Origin: Gemmatimonadota bacterium
Lineage (GTDB): Bacteria > Latescibacterota > UBA2968 > UBA8231
Direction of reading: 5' to 3'
NCBI GenBank assembly: GCA_018673255.1
Contig: JABHDC010000249.1
Span: 1 to 64,000, forward strand
DNA: 64,000 nucleotides
Below the pieces are notes generated by a model. It was not told the DNA's origin and ran no database searches. It saw nothing but the letters and a program-made list of their open reading frames with translations. The position numbers and the translations under genes were made by a program. The stretch's first letter is position 1. Each line of letters begins with the position of its first letter. Positions 52,540 through 60,815 of this stretch are shown here, piece after piece.

Positions 52540-53793
52540 CTAAGGGAAGGAGATACTCTCGATGTCGACGAAGGCACCGTTCTGGATTTCCCAGATTGTG
52601 AAGCTGCCGCTGATCACGTCGCCATTGGCGTCGAGATCCACGGGACCCGAAGCGCCGACGTAGTCGATGTCACCATGGGCGGCAATGAGCTCCCGAGCGG
52701 TTGCGAATTCTCCTCCCATGACCGGTGCCCCGGAGGTCGAGACGGACTGCAGATTCGCGCCGATCCCTACGGGAGTTGCGAATCCTCCCTGTTCGATGGC
52801 CAGTGCCAGCAAGTAGACACAGTCGTAGACGCTGTCAGTGAGCAGGGCCGGCTCCAGGCCATAGGCCGCCTGCAATCTCTGGGCATAGCCGAGAAAAGCG
52901 GGCTGGTCGGTGACCGGGGCTGCAAGGATGCCACGCATTCCCTGCGTCACCGTTGGATCGGTGCCAGCCAGCCAGTCATTGGATCGATTGGCCGACGTCA
53001 GAATCTGTGCCCGGTAGTCATCAGTGAAGACGCTCTGCAGGGCGATCGTGATCCTGTCATTCGCCGACTCGCGTGTGGCGATGAACAGCAGATCAGGCTG
53101 CAGGGACGTGACGAAATCGACGTGTTCCCGATAGTCATAGTTGGCCACATCTGTCGACGACAGATCCGGTAGCGCCTCACGCGCAAGAATCTGACCGCCT
53201 CGCGCGACGAACTCTGCCTCGAACGCAGCGGCCAGACCGATGCCGAATACATTGTCGAGGAAGAGAATCCCAGCTGTCTGGCTGCCGAACCTGTCGTGAG
53301 CATAGGAGCCGGCAACAGATCCCGTGAGCGCATCGGAGGCGATCGTTCGCCAGATCAGACCGTCGCCCTCAATATCGGAAATGGCGGCGCTCGTCACGGC
53401 AGGGGAGATCAACAGCATCCCGGCCGGGATCGTCACATTGCGGGCGACGTCGACAAAGATCTCGCTGAAAGCGGGGCCGATGATCGCCACGACTCCCGAG
53501 TCCATGAGGGCATGTGCATTCGCCTGCGCCACATCACTGTCCGGCGCCGAGTGCAGCGAAACGAGTTCGAGCGGGTGACCGGCGACACCACCAGAGCTGT
53601 TGATCTCAGCGATGGCCAGCTGGGCGGAGCGCTCGAAGGGCAGGCCAAACTGCTCCCATAGATCAGCCAGTTCCGTCAGCAGGCCGATGCGGATGGTCTC
53701 CACCTGGACATCGGGGCCCGTGCCCTTGTTGTCATCGTCGCTGCCACAGCTCATTACGAGGGTGGCGAGGCAGAAGATGAGGACATTTCTCAT
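52540..53793 (-). CDS. LivJ-type solute-binding lipoprotein 1
   Basis: A 417-residue periplasmic binding protein of the branched-chain amino acid/urea class. The lipobox 'LVMSC' (Cys near 16) anchors it. 'IRIGLLTELADLWEQFGLPF', 'AIAEINSSGGVAGHPLELVS' and 'VVAIIGPAFSEI' are the family blocks; it ends 'FDIESISFP'-like. The ATG at 53793 has AGGA 6 bp upstream; a GTG at 53811 overlapping the previous stop is an alternative. No ABC permease or ATPase accompanies it, so it may serve sensing rather than import. Confidence 0.88.
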   Translation of the reverse strand: MRNVLIFCLATLVMSCGSDDDNKGTGPDVQVETIRIGLLTELADLWEQFGLPFERSAQLAIAEINSSGGVAGHPLELVSLHSAPDSDVAQANAHALMDSGVVAIIGPAFSEIFVDVARNVTIPAGMLLISPAVTSAAISDIEGDGLIWRTIASDALTGSVAGSYAHDRFGSQTAGILFLDNVFGIGLAAAFEAEFVARGGQILAREALPDLSSTDVANYDYREHVDFVTSLQPDLLFIATRESANDRITIALQSVFTDDYRAQILTSANRSNDWLAGTDPTVTQGMRGILAAPVTDQPAFLGYAQRLQAAYGLEPALLTDSVYDCVYLLALAIEQGGFATPVGIGANLQSVSTSGAPVMGGEFATARELIAAHGDIDYVGASGPVDLDANGDVISGSFTIWEIQNGAFVDIESISFP

Positions 53794-53807
53794 GTGGTTC
53801 CTGCGAT

Positions 53808-55052
53808 TCACGGGAAGGTGATGGTGATGACGTCGGCGAATGCGGCGTTCTGCACCTGCCAGACACGGAAGGTGCCGCTGGTGACATCGCCATGGGCATC
53901 GAAGTCTATCGAGCCCGAGGCACCCTCGTAGTCGATGTCGAGATCATTGTCGATAAGGGTCTTGGCCCGGGCAAAGTCGGCCACATTCACGGCGGCGCCA
54001 CTCAGCGATACGTCGCGCAACTGGCTGACGATCACATCGGCATCCGTCGAGCCTCCTTGCTCGATGGCCAGGGCGAGCAAATAGACAGCATCATAGATCC
54101 CGTCAGAGAATTGCTCTGGATCCTGGCCATACCGCGCCTTGTAGTTGTCGACGAAGAGGTCACGATTGGCCGAAACCGGTGATCGCTGTTCCAGGCCAAG
54201 CAGGCCTTCATAGACGGCGACCAGTGGCAACAGATCGGCCGAAGGTGCCAGTTCCGTCATGAACTGGGGTCTGTACGTGTCGGAGACAATCGTGTCGGCA
54301 TTGATCATGATCTTCACACCATCTGCCCCGAAGGCGATGATGTAGACCAGATCCGGTTCTTCCGCCATGACCGCCTCAGCATGCGGGCGGTAGTCGTAGA
54401 GCTCGATTGCGTCCCCATCGAGTTCAGGGTAGTTCACGCGATTCAGAACCTGACCACCGAGTGCCTCAAAACTGTTGACGAATTCCTGTAACATGCCGCG
54501 GCCAAACTCGTTGTCGACGAAGATAATCCCAGCCGTTCGCAGACCGAGCTCATAGGCGTAGGTGGCAACGATCTTCCCCTTCAGCAGATCGGAAGCGGCG
54601 GTTCGCCAGACGAGTCCCCGGTCTTCGAGGGTGGTGATGTCGGCGGCCGTCGCAGAAGGCGAAATGATGGGGGTATCGCTGGCGATGGTCACCTCATTGG
54701 CGACCCGTACCGTGGCGCTGGAGATCTGGGGGCCGACGATGGCCACCACACCTTGAGCCACCAACGACTGGGCGCCAAGCACGGCCGCACCCGGATCGGT
54801 CTCGGTGTCTGCCACGACAAGCTCGAGTGTCCGTCCGAGTACACCACCTGCTGCATTGATCTCGGCCACTGCCATTTCGGCCGTTGCCCGCCACGGGCCA
54901 CCCAGTCGGTCCAGTGCGCCCGTCAGCGTGGTCAACTGACCGATGCGGATCGGCGTCTGGGCTGTCTCCGGGCCTGAAGAGCTGGAGTCACCACCGCAGG
55001 CTGCCAGCGATAGGCCCAATACCAAAAGGGTACCTCTACTCCAAATGCGCAT
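53808..55052 (-). CDS. LivJ-type solute-binding lipoprotein 2
   Basis: A 414-residue paralogue of the adjacent gene with lipobox 'LAACG' after a short signal. 'TPIRIGQLTTLTGALDRLGG' and 'VAEINAAGGVLGRTLELVVA' open lobe 1; 'AAGIIFVDNEFGRGML'-type and 'GASGSIDFDAHGDVTSGTF' close it. All three paralogues in the window share the last motif and a terminal 'TFP' or 'SFP'. The ATG at 55052 follows GGAG by 8 bp and overlaps the end of the WD40 gene by 17 nt, so the two are coupled. Confidence 0.88.
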   Translation of the reverse strand: MRIWSRGTLLVLGLSLAACGGDSSSSGPETAQTPIRIGQLTTLTGALDRLGGPWRATAEMAVAEINAAGGVLGRTLELVVADTETDPGAAVLGAQSLVAQGVVAIVGPQISSATVRVANEVTIASDTPIISPSATAADITTLEDRGLVWRTAASDLLKGKIVATYAYELGLRTAGIIFVDNEFGRGMLQEFVNSFEALGGQVLNRVNYPELDGDAIELYDYRPHAEAVMAEEPDLVYIIAFGADGVKIMINADTIVSDTYRPQFMTELAPSADLLPLVAVYEGLLGLEQRSPVSANRDLFVDNYKARYGQDPEQFSDGIYDAVYLLALAIEQGGSTDADVIVSQLRDVSLSGAAVNVADFARAKTLIDNDLDIDYEGASGSIDFDAHGDVTSGTFRVWQVQNAAFADVITITFP

Positions 55053-56685
55053 GCGATGTCTCCGGTCCGGGCAAGTTGTGGCAGGTCTTTTCGTAGGGGA
55101 TGTCATCACCGACGAATTCCATCCATTCGTCGTGCGCGAAATTCCGTCTCAGGGCCCCGCACAAGGTTTCGGCGATTTCTTCGGCGCGGGTTGGCCAGAG
55201 GCGCACGGCACGGTCTGCCCCGGCAGATGCGATGAGATCACCAGTGGACGAGAAGGCGATGGACCACACCCAGGCGCCATGGTCGATGGTGATCGGTGGT
55301 TGTACTGTGTCAGCCAGATTCCACAGACGAATCGTGTTGTCGAGAGATCCGGACGCCAGTATTCCATCTGCCGCTACGTCCAGCGTTGTGATCCGAGAGC
55401 TGTGCCCGGTGAGGATGACTGGCGTGGCAAGCAGATCATCAAGCTCCCACACGACGATGTCACCACTCTGCAGGCCCGCCACGAGCTTTCTCGTCTGGGT
55501 GATGGGGGCAATCGCCGTCACCTGGCCGAGATGACGGCCGATCGTGGTCGGCAGGATGTCGGGATTCGATGTATCCCAGAGACCAAGACCACCGGTCGCA
55601 TCAGACCACACCAGTGTGGGCCCTTCGTTCCACAGGACAACGGGCTGTGAGCGGGCCTCGGTGCTGGCCGTGGTGGGCGCGACGACCGGCTGGTTCTCCT
55701 GTGAGGTCCAGTAGTAGACGCTGCCATCCAGAAGACCGGCGGCGATCTCTCCCGAGTTCAGAACGGTAAGGCTGTTGATGCCGGGGCCTGTGGTGGCGCC
55801 CGGGGTCAGTCGAGCGGGTTTGGTTTCAGCGGGAAGTGGCCACACGCGCAGATATCCCTGCGAGCCCCCCAATACGAGTCTTGAGTGGGCAGGATCCAGG
55901 CCGATCGTCTGGAATCGTCCGGTATCCCTGAAGAGGATCGTGTCCAGTTGCCCGGTGGCCAGGTCCCACCGCCGCAGGGTGCCATCATCGCTTGTGGAGA
56001 CCAGGTCGGTGTCGTTGAGGAAATGGACGGCGCGGACCTCATCCTCGTGACCGAGCAAGGCATGTCCCGCCAGCTCCACCGTGAACAAGGACTGGCGCAT
56101 CGCCTCAAAGATCTCCGGGTCGCGCTTGGACCCGCCGTTGTCGACCGTGAATCGATAGGCCTGCAGGGCCAGAAGTGAACCGAGGGCCCGATCGCCTCGC
56201 TGGAGGACGCGTGAGACCTCGAAGGCCAGTGACTGGCCCACGGACAACAGACGCAGCCGCTCGGCCACCGTCCGCTGCTGCACCGCATCCTGCCGCTGTT
56301 GTTCGGCGTTGAGTCGCTCGCGTTCGGCAACCGAACGTTGGGCTACCGCCTCGAGACGTTGGGTTTCTGCATTGAGACGCTCGCGCTCGGCGGCCGAACG
56401 CTGAGACAGGGCCTCCTGGCGCTGCTGCTCGGCATTGAGGCGCTGGCGTTCGGCGGCAGATCGTTGTTGGAGGGCGTCCTGCCGCTGCCGTTCGGCGATC
56501 AGGCGTTCGCGCTCAGCGGCGGCTCGTTGCTCGATGGCCCCCTGTCGCTGCGAGCGGGCAACATCCAGCTGTGATGACAGCTGGATCCGCTCAGCATCAG
56601 CAACCCGCCATTGGCGGTGCAGCCACACTGCGCCGAGGCCGACGATGATCGTCGAAAACAGCAGGAATCCGAGAAGAGGACGCAT
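55036..56685 (-). CDS. Membrane-anchored WD40 protein with coiled-coil repeats
   Basis: A 549-residue protein. One membrane segment at 4-22, a charged coiled coil (~30-145) built from 21-residue repeats, then a helical linker 'RALGSLLALQAYRF' typical of WD40 proteins from bacterial STAND-type systems. A beta-propeller fills ~195-520 ('HEDEVRAVHFLNDTDLVSTS', 'DGTLRRWDL', 'DGILASGSLDNTIRLWNL'). The end 'RRNFAHDEWMEFVGDDIPYE' plus 'KTCHNLP' is the family's usual C-terminal box. It is first in a five-gene cassette and could act as a membrane scaffold. No protein-kinase or NTPase domain is attached. Confidence 0.87.
   Translation of the reverse strand: MRPLLGFLLFSTIIVGLGAVWLHRQWRVADAERIQLSSQLDVARSQRQGAIEQRAAAERERLIAERQRQDALQQRSAAERQRLNAEQQRQEALSQRSAAERERLNAETQRLEAVAQRSVAERERLNAEQQRQDAVQQRTVAERLRLLSVGQSLAFEVSRVLQRGDRALGSLLALQAYRFTVDNGGSKRDPEIFEAMRQSLFTVELAGHALLGHEDEVRAVHFLNDTDLVSTSDDGTLRRWDLATGQLDTILFRDTGRFQTIGLDPAHSRLVLGGSQGYLRVWPLPAETKPARLTPGATTGPGINSLTVLNSGEIAAGLLDGSVYYWTSQENQPVVAPTTASTEARSQPVVLWNEGPTLVWSDATGGLGLWDTSNPDILPTTIGRHLGQVTAIAPITQTRKLVAGLQSGDIVVWELDDLLATPVILTGHSSRITTLDVAADGILASGSLDNTIRLWNLADTVQPPITIDHGAWVWSIAFSSTGDLIASAGADRAVRLWPTRAEEIAETLCGALRRNFAHDEWMEFVGDDIPYEKTCHNLPGPETSHAHLE
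56254..56505 (-). repeat. Four in-frame 63-bp repeats (21 residues) in the WD40 coiled coil
   Basis: Residues 61-144 of the WD40 protein form four 21-residue units (three heptads each) beginning RLIAE, RLNAE, RLNAE and RLNAE, with QRSAAER or similar in the middle. A fifth, diverged unit precedes them. The DNA is repeated accordingly; unit number may vary between strains. Confidence 0.8.
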
Positions 56686-56765
56686 AGCGCCAGCGAAACT
56701 CCGGGCGTCGGGAGAGACGAATCCTGAAGGTCAGGCACTCGGGCAGCCAGGGGTAAGACCAGCCC

Positions 56766-56812
56766 AAATAAGGGACCTAAACCTATGTAATTAATCGGAT
56801 TCCGGTAAGGGA
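56766..56812 (-). promoter_or_regulatory. AT-rich promoter-like patch upstream of the WD40 cassette
   Basis: The 155-bp gap upstream of the WD40 gene holds one AT-rich patch unusual for this GC-rich window (around TTAATTACATAGGTTTAGG on the minus strand). With TTACCG upstream it could hold -35/-10 elements for the cassette, but spacing is not convincing. Confidence 0.25.
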
Positions 56813-56840
56813 GTCCCTCGGTCGGCATGTCCAGATTCGG

Positions 56841-57674
56841 TCAGCTCCCGACACGATCTGCGGCCGAACGCATGGACTGATAACACCGTTCAGCTGTCTT
56901 CCATGGATCGTAGTCGTCTCGCTTCCAGATCTGGCCCGTCACCTCGGCTGTGATTGGCACGTGGATGCCGGCTGCGGCGACGACGCCGAAATAGTCATCC
57001 AGGTCGAGAGATCCGTCACCCGGCAACTGGAAGTGGACGGCATCCTTCTCGTCGAGATAACCGTCCTTCACGTGTGTGTGAACGGACCACGGTGCGCACA
57101 ATTCGGTACAGTGCTTCAGATCCATACCCAATACGTGGAAGTGGCTGTGGTCGAAGTTGAGTCGCACCGCGTTGTGGTTCAGTGCCTCAACGAGCCACAC
57201 CGCCTTCTCCGGTGAGTCGAATTCCTGGCCCACATGAGCCTCGACGGCGATCGTGGTGCCGTGATCGGCGGCGATGTCGGCGTAGGGACGCAGTCGTTCA
57301 GCGACCTCGTCGCGGCAGGTCTCCCAGTCGACACCATGAGAGCCGAGGGTGGTGGTCATGATCGGTGCATTCTCATCGACGCGCAGATCGCAGGCCAGCT
57401 GGCAGGTGGCGGCGAGGGCCGCCGATTTGGCGGCGGTGTCTTCCTGTGGGGCGCAGAGATTGATGAGATGCATCAGGACCGGCGAGGGGAAGCCGGCGCT
57501 CGTGTAGGCATCGCACAGGAGCTTTCGTGTGTCTCCATCGAGCTTTGCCGCGGCCGTGGGCCACTCATCCCCCACATTGAGCTCCAGACCATCGAAACCG
57601 ATGGCACGCACACGTTTGATTGCCTCGAAGGGATCGATGGACTGCAGGGCATAGGTGCTGTAAGCGATCTTCAT
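56841..57674 (-). CDS. Sugar phosphate isomerase/epimerase (TIM barrel)
   Basis: A 277-residue AP-endonuclease-2-like barrel. 'IGFDGLELNVGDEWP' (about 29), 'TIAVEAHVGQEFDSPEKAVW' (about 140), 'VRLNFDHSHFHVLGMDL' (about 170) and 'VHTHVKDG' (about 198) give the metal-binding Glu, Asp and His set; 'ITAEVTGQIWKRD' is the last strand. Its ATG lies inside the ThuA stop (ATGA overlap), so the two are coupled; ThuA and isomerase pairs are common in sugar catabolic clusters of this type of organism. Confidence 0.88.
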   Translation of the reverse strand: MKIAYSTYALQSIDPFEAIKRVRAIGFDGLELNVGDEWPTAAAKLDGDTRKLLCDAYTSAGFPSPVLMHLINLCAPQEDTAAKSAALAATCQLACDLRVDENAPIMTTTLGSHGVDWETCRDEVAERLRPYADIAADHGTTIAVEAHVGQEFDSPEKAVWLVEALNHNAVRLNFDHSHFHVLGMDLKHCTELCAPWSVHTHVKDGYLDEKDAVHFQLPGDGSLDLDDYFGVVAAAGIHVPITAEVTGQIWKRDDYDPWKTAERCYQSMRSAADRVGS

Positions 57675-58321
57675 GTGATATTTCGGCCTGCCGCCCAGAG
57701 GATGCCGCGGCGCAAGAGGGTTTGGAAGGCTGGACTCGACCACGCGGCCTCGTCGTGGCCGGGGACGAAATTCAGGACACGTGACGAGTTGTGCATGCGA
57801 GTCCAGGCCAGGGTGGACATGCTATCGGGGTGATCGACCGTCAGCAGGATGTGGCTGTCTTCGCCACTCACGTCACGGAAGTCGTAGGTCTCATCGGTGA
57901 GTGGGAAGGCGCCGAGGCCGCTCGTGATCGGATGGTCGGGATCGGCGATCTGCAGACGCAACTGTTCGTCGTGACTCCATGCCTGGATGGTGCGATCGGT
58001 CATGCCCACGATTTCATCCCAGACGGGATCGTCCTTGAAGGCGAGGATGGCATGGTGGAACAGCACGATCCCTTCGCCCTGACCCAGACCATCGATTGCG
58101 GCGCGTGTTGCCTTGCCGCCGGGTGCATCCTGGGGTAGATCGGTGTGCATGTTGTAGAAGACGAGGACGTCGTAGTCCTGGACGGCCCGCACACCGGCGG
58201 ACCAGTCCTCCAGCGACTGGATGTAGCAGTCGCAATCGTCGAGTCTGCGGAAGAGCCGGTGAAAGTTGATCACATCAAACGTGTGGCCGCCGGTGATCAC
58301 CCCGACGCGCAGTGGATCCAT
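57671..58321 (-). CDS. ThuA-like domain protein
   Basis: A 216-residue protein with a class I glutamine-amidotransferase-like fold of the ThuA type (trehalose utilisation). 'LRVGVITGGHTFDVINFHRL' opens it; 'YDVLVFYNMHTDLP' (about 50), 'GEGIVLFHHAILAFKDDPVW' and 'HDEQLRLQIADPDHPITSGL' are the conserved blocks. The catalytic cysteine of true amidotransferases is absent in this family. AGGAGA precedes the ATG. Likely helps convert a sugar or keto-sugar; partner is the coupled isomerase. Confidence 0.87.
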   Translation of the reverse strand: MDPLRVGVITGGHTFDVINFHRLFRRLDDCDCYIQSLEDWSAGVRAVQDYDVLVFYNMHTDLPQDAPGGKATRAAIDGLGQGEGIVLFHHAILAFKDDPVWDEIVGMTDRTIQAWSHDEQLRLQIADPDHPITSGLGAFPLTDETYDFRDVSGEDSHILLTVDHPDSMSTLAWTRMHNSSRVLNFVPGHDEAAWSSPAFQTLLRRGILWAAGRNIT

Positions 58322-58434
58322 TCGATCTTCTCCTGGCAGATGTCGTATCGACCGAACCGATACGTGGCGCCAGCGGGCGCCCTGGCTGACATTGCTCTGT
58401 ACGGATCATAGCGAACCCAACCCATGAGGGGAAG

Positions 58435-60081
58435 ATGAAGAGACATTATCCGGTCATCGTGGCTGAAGCCGAGGCGAGAATCGCCTCTCTGCTGGATCTG
58501 CAGTGCCTGGATCCTTCCTCCCGCGACTACGGGGCCCTGCTGGCGCCTGAACGCGGCTACAGTGAACCCGGTCAATCATCCGGGGCGATCGATCAGCTGG
58601 TCAGTGTGTATCTGTGTCCCGAGGCTCAGCGCCGCGGAGATGCACTCCTGCTGCAGAGCGCTGAGTTGTATGCCGATCACCTGCTGCGGTCGCAGCACGA
58701 GGATGGCACGATGGATCTGCGGGAGACGAACTTCCACGATGCGACGATGATCGGCTTCAGCACGCAGACGCTCTCATTCACTCTGCAACTGCTGCGCGCG
58801 CACGCCGACGATCACCCCGAGATCGACACCGTGGCGGGGAAGGTGGAGACCTTCCTGCGACGCGGTGTGGAGGGCATGCTGACGGGCGGTTTCCATACGC
58901 CGAACCATCGCTGGGTACTGGCCTCGGCCCTGACCCTCATGTGGAATCAGTTCGACGACGAGCGCTGCCGCCGCGAGGCGGAATTGTATCTGGCGGAGGG
59001 CATCGACTGCACCGACCTGGGCGAATACACCGAGCGCTCGACGGGGATCTACAATGTCGTCAACAATGGCTCCCTGCTGATCATGGCCGAGTTGCTGGAT
59101 CGTCCACAGCTGCGTGAACCGGTCGTGCGCAATCTGCAGATGGTGCTCAACTACCTGGAGCCGGATGGAACGTTGTTCACGGGCGCGTCACGGCGGCAGG
59201 ATCGCGGTCGGACCTCCTATCCGGTCAGCTACTATCCCAATTTCCTGGCCATGGCCCATCTGACCGGTGAACCTGTCTATGCCGGTGTCGCCGATCAGAT
59301 CGTCGACCAGGCGCGGCGGCCTGGAGCCGGTGGCGTCGCCGGACTGACGCAGTATCTGCTGCGAACCGAGTGGCGTCATGAAGATGTGCCGGCGGCGCCG
59401 CCACCCGCATCGTATGAATTCCACAATCCGGCCTCGAGTATTGTGCGACTGCGCCAGGAGGAGTTGTCCTGTACGCTGATCGCGAACAACACGCGCTTTC
59501 TGCATCTGCAGGCTGGAGAACTAGCTGTCACGGCCCGGATCGCCACGACCTTCTACGGAGACCGAGGCCGATTCGAGCCTGAATCACTGGCGGCTGATGG
59601 GGATGACTGGGTGCTGGCTCAACACAAACGCTGGGGTTTCAAGCGTCCCTTCGCGCAGCCGCCGGAGACCAGTGACTGGGATCTGATGCCGCACGACCAG
59701 CGCGAGGAGGTCCAGATGCGGGATCTGGATCTGGATGTGCGCGTGTGCTGGTTGCCGGACGATCAGGCGATCGAACTTCATCTGAGGACGACCGGCCTGG
59801 ACCAGGTGTTATACAAGGTGGAGTTCCTTTTGAGTCCGGATGGCCTGCTGGAGACGGATACTCTGCGTGTGCCATGCGGGGAGGGTCAGTCAGCGGTCTT
59901 CAGAAGTGGGACTGCCATCTATCGAAGTGGTCGTGATGCCATTCGTTTCAGTGGCGGGTTCGACAGCCACAATCTGACGACGACGATGCGGGGGAGTGAA
60001 GAGCCGGATCCGACGGCCTTCACCTTGCACTGCACCGACATCACACCGGTGAATCATGTCATCCGGATCGAACGCATCTAG
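58435..60081 (+). CDS. Putative alpha-toroid carbohydrate-active protein
   Basis: A 548-residue cytoplasmic-looking protein. The first ~310 residues are helical with the spacing of (alpha/alpha)6 toroids ('LLQSAELYADHLLRSQHEDG', 'GFHTPNHRWVLASALTLMWN', 'YPVSYYPNFLAMAHLTGE'). The rest is beta-rich, as in heparinase-like lyases and some glycoside hydrolases. Catalytic residues cannot be fixed; 'NHRW' near 160 and 'SYYPN' near 264 are candidates. GAGGGGAAG precedes the ATG. Its TAG stop is formed by the first three bases of fold-back element copy C. Divergent from the ThuA gene. Confidence 0.6.
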   Translation: MKRHYPVIVAEAEARIASLLDLQCLDPSSRDYGALLAPERGYSEPGQSSGAIDQLVSVYLCPEAQRRGDALLLQSAELYADHLLRSQHEDGTMDLRETNFHDATMIGFSTQTLSFTLQLLRAHADDHPEIDTVAGKVETFLRRGVEGMLTGGFHTPNHRWVLASALTLMWNQFDDERCRREAELYLAEGIDCTDLGEYTERSTGIYNVVNNGSLLIMAELLDRPQLREPVVRNLQMVLNYLEPDGTLFTGASRRQDRGRTSYPVSYYPNFLAMAHLTGEPVYAGVADQIVDQARRPGAGGVAGLTQYLLRTEWRHEDVPAAPPPASYEFHNPASSIVRLRQEELSCTLIANNTRFLHLQAGELAVTARIATTFYGDRGRFEPESLAADGDDWVLAQHKRWGFKRPFAQPPETSDWDLMPHDQREEVQMRDLDLDVRVCWLPDDQAIELHLRTTGLDQVLYKVEFLLSPDGLLETDTLRVPCGEGQSAVFRSGTAIYRSGRDAIRFSGGFDSHNLTTTMRGSEEPDPTAFTLHCTDITPVNHVIRIERI

Positions 60082-60256
60082 TGTCCTGTCGCAGAAATCC
60101 GTCGACATTCGTCGGCCGATCCATCCCGGTTCGCGGCGTTGCGCTCACTCTGTGTATCCCACTGATACGCATCACTCGCGCGCCTTGCGAACCGGGCGCC
60201 CAGGACCCGGGTCCTGGCGCCGAATTTCGTCAACTTATCTCTGCGACAGGACACTA
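60079..60256. repeat. Fold-back element copy C
   Basis: A 178-bp element with perfect 17-bp ends, TAGTGTCCTGTCGCAGA and its complement. The mid stem CCCGGTTCGC (60125-60134) pairs with GCGAACCGGG (60187-60196). The apical stem GTATC/GATAC (60154-60168) encloses CCACT. An extra 18-bp perfect palindrome CCAGGACCCGGGTCCTGG lies at 60200-60217. TA flanks both sides; the left TAG is the stop of the preceding gene. The right end lies 2 bp from the CDGSH ORF start. Confidence 0.85.
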
Positions 60257-60257
60257 G

Positions 60258-60401
60258 GTGCGGCGCCATATACTCACGTTGTGCCGCTGCGGTGCTTCGA
60301 AGAACAATCCCTTCTGTGACGGCGCCCATGAGGGGCCGAAGATCGGAAATGATGGAAGATCATACGCTGTTGGAGGCACTCGGCGGCAGGCCGGTCGTTG
60401 A
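60258..60401 (+). CDS. CDGSH iron-sulfur mini-protein or gene remnant
   Basis: A 47-residue frame starting at GTG. 'LCRCGASKNNPFCDGAH' fits the CDGSH consensus CxCx2(S/T)x3PxCDG(S/A/T)H exactly, so it could bind a 2Fe-2S cluster. The start is odd: it lies 2 bp after the right end of fold-back element C, whose last bases supply AGGA 6 bp before the GTG. The frame then overlaps the haemoglobin gene start. It may be a complete minimal protein or the tail of a larger gene cut by the element. Confidence 0.6.
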   Translation: MRRHILTLCRCGASKNNPFCDGAHEGPKIGNDGRSYAVGGTRRQAGR

Positions 60402-60777
60402 AAGAGTGCACAAGCTGTTCTACGACAAGATCTACGTACACCCATGGCTGAAGCACTTCTTCCTCCACATCTCTCAGGAGTTGATCGAAGAGCAGCAGAC
60501 AGACTTCATGATCTCCAATATGGGGGGTGGTAAGATCTATTCTGGTGGCCTGCCGAAGAATGTGCATCGACACATGAACATCTCAGATGAACTCTTCGAT
60601 GTGAGAGCTGCCCTCCTGAGAGAGTCCATTCTCGAATGTGGTGTGACGGATGAACTGGCAGACCGATGGCTCCGTATTGACAACGCCTTCAGGCGTGCCC
60701 TGGTCAAGACCAGCTCAAATCCGGTTGAGAAGCGCTACAACACCGACACAATCCTCGATTTTCCCAAGCCCGACTGA
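60349..60777 (+). CDS. Truncated haemoglobin (group I-like)
   Basis: A 142-residue globin. 'LLEALGGRPVVERVHKLFYD' is the AB region, 'HPWLKHFF' the typical BC turn with the aromatic pair, 'GGGKIYSGGLP' the EF glycines, and His73 in 'NVHRHMNISDELFD' aligns with the proximal haem ligand. Truncated haemoglobins bind O2 or NO in the cytoplasm. Two adjacent ATGs (60349, 60352) could start it; an open frame goes back to 60292 but across the CDGSH region. Overlaps the CDGSH frame by 53 bp in another reading frame. Confidence 0.85.
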   Translation: MMEDHTLLEALGGRPVVERVHKLFYDKIYVHPWLKHFFLHISQELIEEQQTDFMISNMGGGKIYSGGLPKNVHRHMNISDELFDVRAALLRESILECGVTDELADRWLRIDNAFRRALVKTSSNPVEKRYNTDTILDFPKPD

Positions 60778-60815
60778 CGCGGCGGATCCGCGCCCCCGCG
60801 GGAGAGATAAGCACG

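Noticed and set aside
56254..56505. 63-bp direct repeats as a possible CRISPR array
   Set aside because: The units are contiguous, in frame and coding for heptads, with no unique spacers.
50154..56685. SusC/SusD-type polysaccharide utilisation locus
   Set aside because: A TonB receptor is present but no SusD-like lipoprotein is; the lipoproteins are LivJ-type binding proteins, so the PUL label does not fit.
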